From Dyella flagellata (GTDB lineage Bacteria; Pseudomonadota; Gammaproteobacteria; Xanthomonadales; Rhodanobacteraceae): a stretch of DNA of 64,000 nucleotides. Within the stretch, counting starts at the first letter, position 1, and each line of letters starts with the position of its first letter. The notes beneath the pieces are model-generated. The model had not been told where the DNA came from and did not search any database. It saw nothing but the letters and a program-made list of their open reading frames with translations. Of the stretch, positions 25,419 to 34,600 are shown one piece after another. The stretch covers positions 186,001 through 250,000 of the forward strand of contig NZ_BSOA01000018.1 in the NCBI RefSeq assembly GCF_030160275.1. Direction: 5' to 3'. A program made the translations under genes and the position numbers.

Positions 25419-26777
25419 ATGCGTATTGCGGAACTGACCGGCAAGCGAGTGGCGATCTGGGGTTTCGGCCGCGAAGGGCGTGCCGCGATCCATGCGTTGC
25501 GCAAGCGTCTTCCTGAGCTGCCGCTGGCGCTGTATTGCAGCGAGTCCGAAGTCGCGCAAGCACAGACCTTCGAATCGTCGCTGCGTATCTATCCAAGTGA
25601 ACCGGATGCCGTCGCCCTCAGTGCGTACGACGTCGTCATCAAGTCGCCAGGTATTTCGGCCTACAAGCCCGCCATTATCACGGCGCAAGCGCAAGGCACG
25701 CATTTCACCTCCGGCACCGCGCTGTGGTTTGCGGAGAATCCGCAAGCGCGCGTGGTGGCGGTGACCGGCACCAAGGGCAAGAGCACGACGACCGCGTTGA
25801 TTGCGCATCTTGCCCGTGCGCAGGGAGTGCGCACGGCGCTGGCCGGCAATATCGGATTGCCTTTGCTCGAACTGCTCGACAGCCAAGCCGAACTGTGGGC
25901 GATCGAGTTGTCCAGCTTCCAGACCGGCGAGGCAGGTCCGCTGGAGCTGGGCGTGATTACCAGCCTGTACGAAGAGCACCTCGACTGGCATGGATCGCGC
26001 GACCGTTATGTGGCCGACAAGCTCAAACTGGTCGATCGGGCCAAACGGTTGCTGGTCAATGCTCAGCAACCATCGTTGCTGGAGCACACAGCAAGTCACC
26101 CGCACCAATTGCTGTTCGGGCAGGCGGATGGCTGGCATGTGGCGGAAGGTGTCATACGTCGCGGTACTGCGGATGTATTTCCGCTGGAGCGGATTTCTGT
26201 TCCGGGTGTGCACAATGCATTGAACGCCTGCGCCGCGCTGGCAGCATTGGCAGCCATGGACATCGACGCCATGGCGGCTGCCCAGGGCCTCTCGTCGTTT
26301 CAGCCGCTGCCACATCGTTTGCAGCCATTGGGTGAACGTGAGGGCCTGCATTGGATCAACGATTCCATCAGCACGACGCCGCAGGCGACGCTTGCGGCGC
26401 TGGAAAGCCTGCACGGCCGGGAAGTTACCGTCATCGTAGGTGGCCACGACCGCGGTCTGGACTGGACGGCTTTTGTTGATGCTGTGAAGTCACGCAAGGC
26501 GCTGCGCATCATAACCCAGGGTGCCAACGGGCAGCGTATTGCCGCAGCCCTGCGTGCCGCCAAATCGGACGTACCCCTGGGTGATGTCGACAAACTCTTC
26601 GATGCCATCGAGATGGCACGCACCATCACGCCTGAAGGGGGCACCGTATTGCTGTCGCCTGGTGCGCCAAGTTTTGACCAGTTCCATGACTACGCCGAAC
26701 GCGGCAAGCGCTTTGCAGAGATGGCTGGCGTGGGTGGAAGCGGGATATCCGGCATCGCCGGCCTGGGGATTGCATAA
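25419..26777 (+). CDS. murD2: UDP-MurNAc-L-alanine--L-glutamate ligase MurD2
   Basis: A 452-residue Mur ligase. The ATP-binding loop AVTGTKGKSTT is at about 114-124, the central-domain substrate segment is 'ELSSFQTGEAGPLELGVITSL', and the C-terminal Rossmann-like domain has 'GGHDRGLDW'. It resembles MurD, but its pairing with murL identifies it as MurD2, which adds L-Glu instead of D-Glu to UDP-MurNAc-L-Ala in Xanthomonas (established knowledge). The ATG at 25419 follows the murL stop by one base; an upstream in-frame extension lies wholly inside murL and was rejected. A conventional murD may still exist elsewhere in the division-cell wall cluster. Confidence 0.9.
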   Translation: MRIAELTGKRVAIWGFGREGRAAIHALRKRLPELPLALYCSESEVAQAQTFESSLRIYPSEPDAVALSAYDVVIKSPGISAYKPAIITAQAQGTHFTSGTALWFAENPQARVVAVTGTKGKSTTTALIAHLARAQGVRTALAGNIGLPLLELLDSQAELWAIELSSFQTGEAGPLELGVITSLYEEHLDWHGSRDRYVADKLKLVDRAKRLLVNAQQPSLLEHTASHPHQLLFGQADGWHVAEGVIRRGTADVFPLERISVPGVHNALNACAALAALAAMDIDAMAAAQGLSSFQPLPHRLQPLGEREGLHWINDSISTTPQATLAALESLHGREVTVIVGGHDRGLDWTAFVDAVKSRKALRIITQGANGQRIAAALRAAKSDVPLGDVDKLFDAIEMARTITPEGGTVLLSPGAPSFDQFHDYAERGKRFAEMAGVGGSGISGIAGLGIA

Positions 26778-26827
26778 GTCGCGCAGACAGGAATGTCATA
26801 ACCGCTGATCTTTGGCAGTGCGCTTGA

Positions 26828-28474
26828 TCACCCCTCCGCTTTGTCCGCCACGCACACGACGACGCGCAGTTGATGTGGTGATGTGTGAACCAGCTGGACA
26901 TCGCCGCCATAAAGTTGCGCCTGGTTGCGCATGCGCCGCTCGCTTGCGTAAGTCACGCCGAGGCCGGTCAATAGGTCTTGATACGCGATTTTTGACAGCG
27001 TGATGGGCATGCCGACGCTGGCCAGGGTGGCCTCCGCCACGCGATGACCGTCGCGCGTGCGCACTGCCAGATGCAGACTAAGGACATTGCTGGGCGCGTG
27101 CTTCATCAGGTAGGCGACTGTCTCGCACTTCAGTCGATGGAGGGCTGGGTGCAGCTCCATCGACAAGTCCAGCGGGTCGCTATCGAAGCTCGGATCGAAG
27201 ATCTTGCATTGCACGCCGATCTGGCTCAGTGCCTGGACGATCGGACGCTCCTCGCCGTCGAACAAATCCCGGCCATGCGGCGCCAGGCCGTTGGTGATGC
27301 GTAGGTGCTGCTGGTGTAGGGCTTCAAAATCCTGGTAGTACGCGTCGAGCCTGGCCGGCGGCAAGGCCGAGTGCGCCTCATGCATCATGCGGATAGCCCG
27401 CCCGTGCATGTCGTCGAACACACCGTCTAGCTCGGTGGCGTAATTGAGGCGAACGCGTTCAGTGGCGAACAGCTCGCGCCGTGCCAGCCCCCGGGCCGCC
27501 GCGGCGCTTTGCTCAGCCAGTCGCGCGTTGTGTTCAGCCAGGCGTATGCCATGTGCGAGCCCACGGGATACTGTGGTGCGAGCACCGAGTAGCAGTGAGC
27601 AAGTCGTCAACCCAGCGATCATGCATTGGGCGAGAATCGTCAGGGGATCGTCGCGACTAGGCATCAATACGATGACGCCCAGGTTGGCTGCTGCGCCGAC
27701 CAGGACTGCGCATTGCCAGCCATGCCGCGATGCGGCCACGACCAGCGCGGCAACGATGCCGCACAATGCCAGCATATGCACGGCCCCGCCAACGTAATGC
27801 CCGGCAAAGGTAAGCAGTGTGATGACGAGGAGTAGCCCTGCTGTCGTGAGTCGCGGTATACCTTGCAGGGCGTTGGCGAGCGCGCCAAGCTGGAATGGGT
27901 TTGGCGGGGCAACGCGCCGAGTTTCTTCTACCAGCCATAGCACCACCGGGGTGACCGTCAGAACGGACAGGTAGTTGCCGATTATCCTCCTGACGCCATA
28001 TAGCCACAGTGGGACAGGTTGCTCGCCAGGAGCAAGGTGCTTGAGCAAACTGTAACTAAGCCTGTTGTGCAAGCCGACAGTCAGCGAAACAAGCAACATG
28101 CAGAACAACAAAGAGCCCATGTTCTTGGATATAAGTTGCTCAAAATTTGGGAGTCGTTTCAGTGTCAAGTGGACGATGACGGCAGCGTATGTCATGGGTG
28201 GGACGCCGGTAGATAACATCGCTGGCCATCCGAATTGCTCCAGATTAGGATAGTTTTGATAACTGATGGGAATGGCTTCGCCCACGATCAACGCGGGCCA
28301 GTACCGGGTGGGAACGAACAATAGGCAGGTGAACCGCAGTGGCGCCATCGGTATCCAGTTGAGATAGCTGATATCCGACAGGCTGATTTCTCGCAGTGCG
28401 GCATAGATCAAGCCATAAGCCAGCGTCACCAGCGCACTGCGCGTGAAGAATAGTGTCCTGCTTTCCGTAGCCAT
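26828..28474 (-). CDS. MASE1-like membrane sensor with degenerate histidine-kinase C-terminus
   Basis: A 548-residue protein. Its N-terminal half (about 10-300) has eight or more hydrophobic segments in the MASE1-type sensor arrangement. A linker helix (about 305-345) and a C-terminal region laid out like a UhpB-type HisKA_3/HATPase follow. At the phospho-acceptor helix the expected RExHDxxGQ motif reads RLNYATELDGVFDD with no His in place. The N-box is replaced by CETVAYLMKHA, lacking the Asn, and there is no clear DxGxG box. It is therefore probably a pseudokinase or a very divergent sensor. The ATG at 28474 is preferred over GTG at 28486 because GGA lies 7 bases upstream. It is divergent from a small secreted protein; no response regulator is adjacent. 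Confidence 0.7.
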   Translation of the reverse strand: MATESRTLFFTRSALVTLAYGLIYAALREISLSDISYLNWIPMAPLRFTCLLFVPTRYWPALIVGEAIPISYQNYPNLEQFGWPAMLSTGVPPMTYAAVIVHLTLKRLPNFEQLISKNMGSLLFCMLLVSLTVGLHNRLSYSLLKHLAPGEQPVPLWLYGVRRIIGNYLSVLTVTPVVLWLVEETRRVAPPNPFQLGALANALQGIPRLTTAGLLLVITLLTFAGHYVGGAVHMLALCGIVAALVVAASRHGWQCAVLVGAAANLGVIVLMPSRDDPLTILAQCMIAGLTTCSLLLGARTTVSRGLAHGIRLAEHNARLAEQSAAAARGLARRELFATERVRLNYATELDGVFDDMHGRAIRMMHEAHSALPPARLDAYYQDFEALHQQHLRITNGLAPHGRDLFDGEERPIVQALSQIGVQCKIFDPSFDSDPLDLSMELHPALHRLKCETVAYLMKHAPSNVLSLHLAVRTRDGHRVAEATLASVGMPITLSKIAYQDLLTGLGVTYASERRMRNQAQLYGGDVQLVHTSPHQLRVVVCVADKAEG

Positions 28475-28499
28475 GGCAAAATCCACATAATAATAATCA

Positions 28500-28521
28500 A
28501 TTTATACATTTAAGTATAAAT
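28500..28521. promoter_or_regulatory. Operator-like palindrome in the AT-rich divergent spacer
   Basis: ATTTATAC, a 6-base spacer (ATTTAA) and GTATAAAT form a perfect 8-bp inverted repeat 26 bases upstream of the MASE1 gene start. The spacer from 28475 to 28721 is clearly more AT-rich than the rest of the window. A third copy of ATTTATAC occurs at 28658-28665, overlapping a good -10 (TATACT at 28661-28666) for the rightward gene. Confidence 0.55.
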
Positions 28522-28721
28522 GGCATCGATGCGCGTAGGTTCGTCATGGTTTTATTTGTAGGGTTTTCCCCATAAATAGGTGGGTTTTTGCGTAATTGTT
28601 GCAAAAAATTATGCTGGCCATCGGTTGAGACTATTCAACTTGCCGCCCGAAATAATTATTTATACTTTATGCAGGCACTTGTTCTATCGAGGTGTGCATT
28701 AATATTATCAAGGAGTGCTTT

Positions 28722-29231
28722 ATGCGCCTGTCATCAAAACTGACTTTGCCTACTTCTTCTGCTGCGCTACTGTTCCTGGTCGTTGGTGTCTTATCACCTC
28801 TTCACGCTGCACCTCCCTCTTCGGTCAATTCGGGGCACACTCCGCCATGCGACGGCAATCTGAGTCGGACCGATTCGCTGCGCGTATGCGTGAGCGAACT
28901 CGAAGGTGTGACCCGTTACCGGATCGAGGATGTCGCGACTGGTGCTTTTGCCGAGCTTACGGCGTCGAAGGAAGGGATGTATGTGCTGCAAAAGATAGGC
29001 CCTGATACCGTCCGAGTGCTGCTCGCCAACGCCCAGGCCCGTTCCTCTTCTCCCACGTCACCTAGCTCTGACATGGTAAGTAAGGTCTATGGGGATGCGA
29101 ATTTGCTCATCGAGGAACGACGGGACGGGCAGCATTCGCCAAGGTGGGTGATCCATCTTCAAGCGCCTCAACCTGCGTCGTTTTTGAATACGTGTGAAGG
29201 GAGTGCTTGTACCGGAACAATAATTAATTAA
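28722..29231 (+). CDS. Small secreted protein of unknown function
   Basis: A 169-residue protein with a clear signal peptide (about 1-29, cleavage after LHA). The ATG is preceded by AAGGAG at a good distance; the longer open frame from 28692 has no signal-like start. The mature part contains four cysteines (near residues 43, 56, 158 and 163), enough for two disulfides, and a Ser/Pro-rich stretch near residue 110. I do not recognise the family. It is transcribed divergently from the MASE1-like sensor across an AT-rich region with shared palindromic sites, so joint regulation is plausible but only inferred. Confidence 0.7.
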   Translation: MRLSSKLTLPTSSAALLFLVVGVLSPLHAAPPSSVNSGHTPPCDGNLSRTDSLRVCVSELEGVTRYRIEDVATGAFAELTASKEGMYVLQKIGPDTVRVLLANAQARSSSPTSPSSDMVSKVYGDANLLIEERRDGQHSPRWVIHLQAPQPASFLNTCEGSACTGTIIN

Positions 29232-29333
29232 TCGGGGGCCACGCTGGATCGGCTTTCGCCGGTGGTGCGCATGGCGCATTGCTTACCTGTGCAAAGCTTG
29301 AACTCTCGCCGATTTAGTCTGCTCTTATAATGG

Positions 29334-29361
29334 AAAGCCGCACTCCAGAGAGTGCGGCTTT
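29334..29361. terminator. Probable bidirectional terminator between the secreted protein and M13 peptidase genes
   Basis: A 12-bp perfect stem (AAAGCCGCACTC / GAGTGCGGCTTT) with a 4-base CAGA loop and short T-rich ends on both strands. It lies 24 bases downstream of the M13 peptidase stop codon (minus strand) and about 100 bases after the secreted-protein stop. Confidence 0.7.
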
Positions 29362-29385
29362 GTGTCTTTCCATGCCGATGGGCGC

Positions 29386-31470
29386 TTACCAGATCTTCAC
29401 GCGCTGGTCGGGCGCCAGGTACAGCTTCTCGCCCGGCTTCACATCGAAAGCGTCATACCAGCCATCGATGTTGCGCACGGTCAGCGCGCGGAACGCCGCC
29501 GGCGCGTGCACGTCGGTGGCGAGGCGTTGGCGTTGCGCGGCATCGCGGATCTTGGAACGCCAGGCCTGACCGAACGCCAGGAAGAAGCGCTGGTCACCAC
29601 TGAGGCCGTCGATCACCGGCGCCGGCTTGCCGGCTAGCGATTTGTGATAGGCGGCGTAGGCGGCGGTCAGGCCGGAGACGTCGGCGATGTTCTCGCCCAG
29701 CGTCTGCTGGCCGTTCACATGCAGGCCGGGCAGCGGTTCGTACTGGTCATACTGCTTGACCAGTTTCTGCGTCGCGGCCTGGAAGTGCGCGGCATCTTCG
29801 GGGGTCCACCAGTTTTCCATCCGGCCTTGCGCGTCGAAATCGGCACCGGTGTTGTCGAAGCTGTGGCTGATCTCGTGGCCGATGACGGCGCCGATCGAAC
29901 CGTAATTGGCGGCGGCGTCGGCATTCGGGTCGAAGAACGGTGGCTGCAGGATCGCCGCAGGGAAGTTGAGAGCGTTCTGCAGCGGCAGGTTCACGGCGTT
30001 GACCGTCTGCGGCGTCATCCACCATTCGCCCTTGTCCACCGGCTGGCCGAGCTTGGCGAGCTGATGCTTGTATTCCAGTGCTTCGGCGCGTTCATGATTG
30101 CCGAGCGGATCGTCCGCACGAATTTCCAGCGTGCCGTAGTCACGCCAGGTATCCGGATAACCAACGCTTACGCGTAGCGTAGCGATCTTCTCTTTGGCCT
30201 TCGCACGCGTTGCGGGAGTCATCCAGGCGAGCGTGTTCAGACGCTCGTCGAAGGCCTCCACGATGTTCTTCACCAGCGCTTCCACCTTGGCCTTCGAGGC
30301 CGGCGGGAAGTAGTGCTTTACGTAGAGCTGGCCCACCGCGTCACCGAGGTCGGTGTTGGTGGCGTTGACTGCGCGCTTCCAGCGGTCCTGCTGCTTGGGT
30401 GTGCCTTGCAGCGTGGTGCCGTAGAAATTGAAGCTGAGATCCCCATACGCCTTGGGCAGCAGCGGTGCGGCCTGGTCCAGTGCGTGAAAGCGCAGCAGCT
30501 GTTTCCAGGTTTCGATCGGCTCGCTGACCACCAGCTTGGCGATGCCGATGGTGGCGGAAGGCTGCCACACGTCGATTTGCTTTTGGCTATCCAGGCCGGC
30601 CGCCTTGAAGAAGGCGGCCCAATTCAGGCCAGGCGCCTTCTGCTCGAAATCACTGGTGCTCCAGACATTTTGGGCCTTGTGCACGTCCTGGCTGTCGACC
30701 AGGCTTTCCTGTGCCTGAGCGATCTTGGTTTCTAGCGCGATGATGGCCTTGGCCTGAGCTTCGGCGTCCGGGGTGCCGGCGAGCTTCAGCAGCGAACTTG
30801 CGTAGGCCTGGTATTTCGCACGCGCTTGGACCATGTCTTTGTCTTGCGACAGGTAGTAGTCGCGACTGGGCATCGCGATGCCGCCCTGCAGCAGGTACGC
30901 CATATTGTGCGAAGAATCCTCCAGCCCCTGCGTCACGAACACACCGAACAGATGCTCGGTATGGAAGTTGGTGCTGTTGATCGGGTCGACATCCGCCCGC
31001 AGCTGACTGCCGAGTACGCCGGCCAGGTCGTCGCGGGTCTTGATGGCATCGATACGCTCGAACTCGGACTTCAGCGGAGCGAGGCCCAGCTTTTCGATGT
31101 TGGCCTCATTCATGTAGGCCGCGTAGTAGTCGGCGATCTTGCGTTCGTTGGAGCCGGCTGCCGGGTGAGCTTGCGCCGCGTTGCGGATCAACTGCGAGGT
31201 CTGCTTCTCGGCCAGCTGATACACCTCAAGGAAGGTACCGGTGCCGGAGCGATCGGCCGGGATCTGTGTGTTCTTCACCCAGATGCCGTTGGCGTAGTCG
31301 AAGAAGTTGTCACCCGGCTTGACGGCATGGTCGATGCCTTTGAGGTCGATGCCGACGTCCGTGCGGGCGGCTTTGGCCGTCGGCGCGTTATTCGCCGTGC
31401 CAGGTGCTGCAGCCAGGACCGTGCTGCTGGTCAGCACGGCGGCGGTGAGAACCCATCTGAATCGCTGCAT
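29386..31470 (-). CDS. M13 family zinc metallopeptidase (PepO/neprilysin-like), exported
   Basis: A 694-residue protein with an N-terminal signal peptide (about 1-23). The M13_N domain ('DNFFDYANGIWVKNTQIPADRS', about 50-70) precedes the peptidase domain. The zinc motif HEISH lies at 532-536, with the third ligand in GENIADVSGL (about 590-600). M13 enzymes cleave small peptides in the periplasm or outside the cell. The start at 31470 follows AAGGTG at a 6-base spacing, better than the ATG three codons upstream. The C-terminus ends VKIW; the CxxW ending common in eukaryotic members has no Cys here. It is transcribed in the same direction as the GH92 gene, separated from it by a REP. Confidence 0.93.
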   Translation of the reverse strand: MQRFRWVLTAAVLTSSTVLAAAPGTANNAPTAKAARTDVGIDLKGIDHAVKPGDNFFDYANGIWVKNTQIPADRSGTGTFLEVYQLAEKQTSQLIRNAAQAHPAAGSNERKIADYYAAYMNEANIEKLGLAPLKSEFERIDAIKTRDDLAGVLGSQLRADVDPINSTNFHTEHLFGVFVTQGLEDSSHNMAYLLQGGIAMPSRDYYLSQDKDMVQARAKYQAYASSLLKLAGTPDAEAQAKAIIALETKIAQAQESLVDSQDVHKAQNVWSTSDFEQKAPGLNWAAFFKAAGLDSQKQIDVWQPSATIGIAKLVVSEPIETWKQLLRFHALDQAAPLLPKAYGDLSFNFYGTTLQGTPKQQDRWKRAVNATNTDLGDAVGQLYVKHYFPPASKAKVEALVKNIVEAFDERLNTLAWMTPATRAKAKEKIATLRVSVGYPDTWRDYGTLEIRADDPLGNHERAEALEYKHQLAKLGQPVDKGEWWMTPQTVNAVNLPLQNALNFPAAILQPPFFDPNADAAANYGSIGAVIGHEISHSFDNTGADFDAQGRMENWWTPEDAAHFQAATQKLVKQYDQYEPLPGLHVNGQQTLGENIADVSGLTAAYAAYHKSLAGKPAPVIDGLSGDQRFFLAFGQAWRSKIRDAAQRQRLATDVHAPAAFRALTVRNIDGWYDAFDVKPGEKLYLAPDQRVKIW

Positions 31471-31596
31471 GGCGATCACCTTTTATTGTGAGGAAGATTT
31501 CCCCACCTTAGCCGCCAGCCGGTGGCTTGTGAGCATGACTTTCGGGCTAGGTGCCGGTTCAATCTCTACCAGGCCAAGGATCAGCGGCCCAGGCAT

Positions 31597-31664
31597 GTAG
31601 GCTGGGATGAAATCCCAGCTTTCTTTCATGGCATCCCGATGCTGGGATTGTCATCCCAGCCTAC
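31597..31664. repeat. GTAG-type REP pair, copy E
   Basis: GTAG at 31597-31600 and CTAC at 31661-31664 bound two inverted hairpin units, the left with a shortened loop. It lies 12 bases beyond the GH92 stop codon and upstream of the M13 gene. Confidence 0.88.
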
Positions 31665-31676
31665 AGGGCGCAGGCG

Positions 31677-34600
31677 CTAGCGGCCCAGCAAGGCGATCTC
31701 CGACAAGGCCGCGGGCGCTTTGCTGACAAAGCGAATGCGGTAATACGCGTGTGCGCCCGGCTCGCGAACAGCGAACACCCGCGTTTGCTGCGGCCACGGG
31801 AAGCGCTCGTCTTGCCGTGTGTCCAGCGTCGTCCAGTGCTGGCCGTCATCGGAAGCCTCCAGCGTCCAGTCGGATGGCGCTGGTGCATGCCTGGCCGAGG
31901 TCAGGGTATACATCGCCACCGGGCGCGGCTGCGGGAAATGCCAGCTCACGATGGGATGCGTACCAGGCAGCTGCGCTTGGGTATCGCTGGTGTGATCGAA
32001 CAGCTTACCCACATCAGGCATAGCCGGATCGCTGCCGGGCTTGCCCTGGCCTGGGCCAACGAGATCGTGCATTGGCGCGGGCTTGCCGGTGGTCGTAAGC
32101 GAAGGCGGCAGGTCCTGCTCTTCGCTGCCCCAGCTGGAGGGTTTCGGCCCCATCACGAAATCCAGCGTGGCACCCTGCGCAAGCAGCTCGTGGGGTAGGG
32201 TGAGTTTGCTCCATGGCTGCCCGTTCACACGCAGGCTCTGTATGTAGCGATTGGTATCGCTGACATCGGCCGCGTTGATGACGATGTGCTTGCCATTCTC
32301 CAGCGTAATGTCCATGTGCTGGAAATACGGCGCGCCGATCACGTATTCCGGCGTGCCCATGCGTAGCGGATAGAAGCCGGCGGCGCTGAACAGCCACCAG
32401 CCGGACATCTCGCCGTTGTCCTCGTCACCGAGATAACCCTGGCCGATCTCGCTGCCCAGGTACAGGCGCGCGAGTACGTCACGCACTTTGTCCTGCGCTT
32501 TCCATGGCTGGCCTGCGTAGTCATACATGTAAATGATGTGATGCGAAGGCTGGTTGCTATGACCGTACTGGCCCATGCGCACCGCTTGCGCCTCGCGCAT
32601 CTCGTGGATCGGTTCGCCATAGCCGCCGACGTGGTAGATGCCCGGTGTGGCGAAGAACTGGTCCAGCTTCGCAGCGAGTTGGGCCCGGCCGCCGTACAGC
32701 GCTGCGAGACCGTTACCGTCCTGCGGGGCGTGGAAGGCCATGTTCCAGGCGTCTGTTTCGGTGTAGTCATCGCCCCAGCGCATGGGGTCGAAATGCTGCT
32801 TGGTATAGCGCCAGCGGCCTTGTGCATCGCGGCCAACGAAAAAGCCCAGCTCGGAATCGAACAAATTGACGTAACCCAGCGCACGGTCGTGGAAGTACGC
32901 GGCGTCTTCGGTATAGTGCGCCTGATAGGGATCTTGTGCAGCGCGGCGCTCGGCCAGCGCGCCGGCAAGATTGCCGATGGCGAAATCGTTGATGTAGCCA
33001 TCCATCGACCAGGACAGGCCTTCCTTGATCGCGTCATCCGTGTAGCCATTGAAGATCGAGCGCTGTATGCCTTTGCGTCCGGTGCCGCCTAGCGGGCTTA
33101 CCACCGTGGCATCCTTCAGTGCGGCCTGATAGAACGACTGCACGTCGAAGTTGTGCACGCCTTTGAGCCAAGCATCGGCAAAGGCGACATCGGCACTGGT
33201 GCCCACCATCAGGTCGGCATAGCCCGGCGATGACCAGCGCGAGATCCAGCCGCCATCGCGATATTCCTGCACGAAGCCGTCGATCATCGTGCCGGCCAGT
33301 TGCGGCATCAGCAGCGCATAGGCGGGCCAAGCGGTGCGATAGGTATCCCAGAAGCCGTTGTTGACGAAGACCTTGCCATCGACGATGCGGGCGCCGGTTT
33401 GCGTAGGCGTATTCTTGCCGACAGCGGGCGAGAATGGAGAGGCGTAGCGATAGATCGGATGGCTGGCGCTGCCGGTGTTTTCGTAGGCCGAATTGGGATA
33501 CATCTGCAGGCGATAGAGGTTGGAATACAGCGTCACCCGTTCGCCGTGAGTGGCGCCTTGCACTTTCACGATGCCGAGCTGCTTGTCCCAGATCGCTTGG
33601 GCTCGATCGCGCACCTCGTCGAAGCTTTCCCGTGGCGCGATTTCCAGTTCCAGGTTGTGCTTGGCCTGTTCCAGGCTGAGCAGGGAAGTAGCTATCCGCA
33701 CGTTCACGGTTTTGGTCTTGGACGTGTCGAAGCCTAGCCATGCGCTTACGTGATCGCGACCTTCGCCGGAGAGTCGCCCGCTTTCGGTGATAGGCTGGTC
33801 AACGATGGCATAGAAGAACAAGCGCGTAGCGCCGGTGGAGAGCGCGCTCTTCACGTCGGAATAGCCGCTGAAGCTGCGATGCGCGGGATCTAGCGTGATG
33901 CCGCCTTCATCCGTGCGGTTGTCGAATACGAGTTGCCCGCGCTTGCCGGGGAAGCTGAAACGAAGCATGGCGGCGTGATCGGTAGGTGTCATCTCGCCCA
34001 CGACGCCGTTGTCGAACGTTACCTTGTAATAGTGCGCGTGGGCTGTCTCGTGGTCATGGCTGAAACTCAAGGCGCGTGCCGCGCGATTCGCGCTCGGCGC
34101 ACCGCTGGCAACCGCCGCAGGCATGATCTGGAAGGTCTGGCGATCGCCCATCCACGGGCTGGGCTCGTGCGAGAGCGAGAAGGCCTCGATACGCGGCCGG
34201 TTGTTCGCATCGTTGCGCTGCTGGTACTGGTACATCCAGTCTGAACCGGCATCGGTCACCGGCACCCAGAAGTTGAAGCCGTGCGGCAAGGTGACGGCGG
34301 GGATATTGTTGCCGCGCGAGAACGTATGGCTGGAGTTGGTGCCGCGCAAGATATTTACGTAATCGCTAGGGCGCTTGTCCGCGGCCTCGTCAGCTGCGGG
34401 CCCAATACGCAGATCATCGAGAAAACCCTCGATGTCTCCGGCAGGGCCGTCGTGCGTCAACACGATGCGACGGATATGGCGTCCCGCGGCAGCCTTGCCC
34501 ACATCGATGCTCAGCTTGTTCCATTGATTTACATACACGGTACGGCTCGCGCCCAGTGCGTGCGCGTTGGCGGGAATACGGTGCTGGTCTCGCGCTGGGC

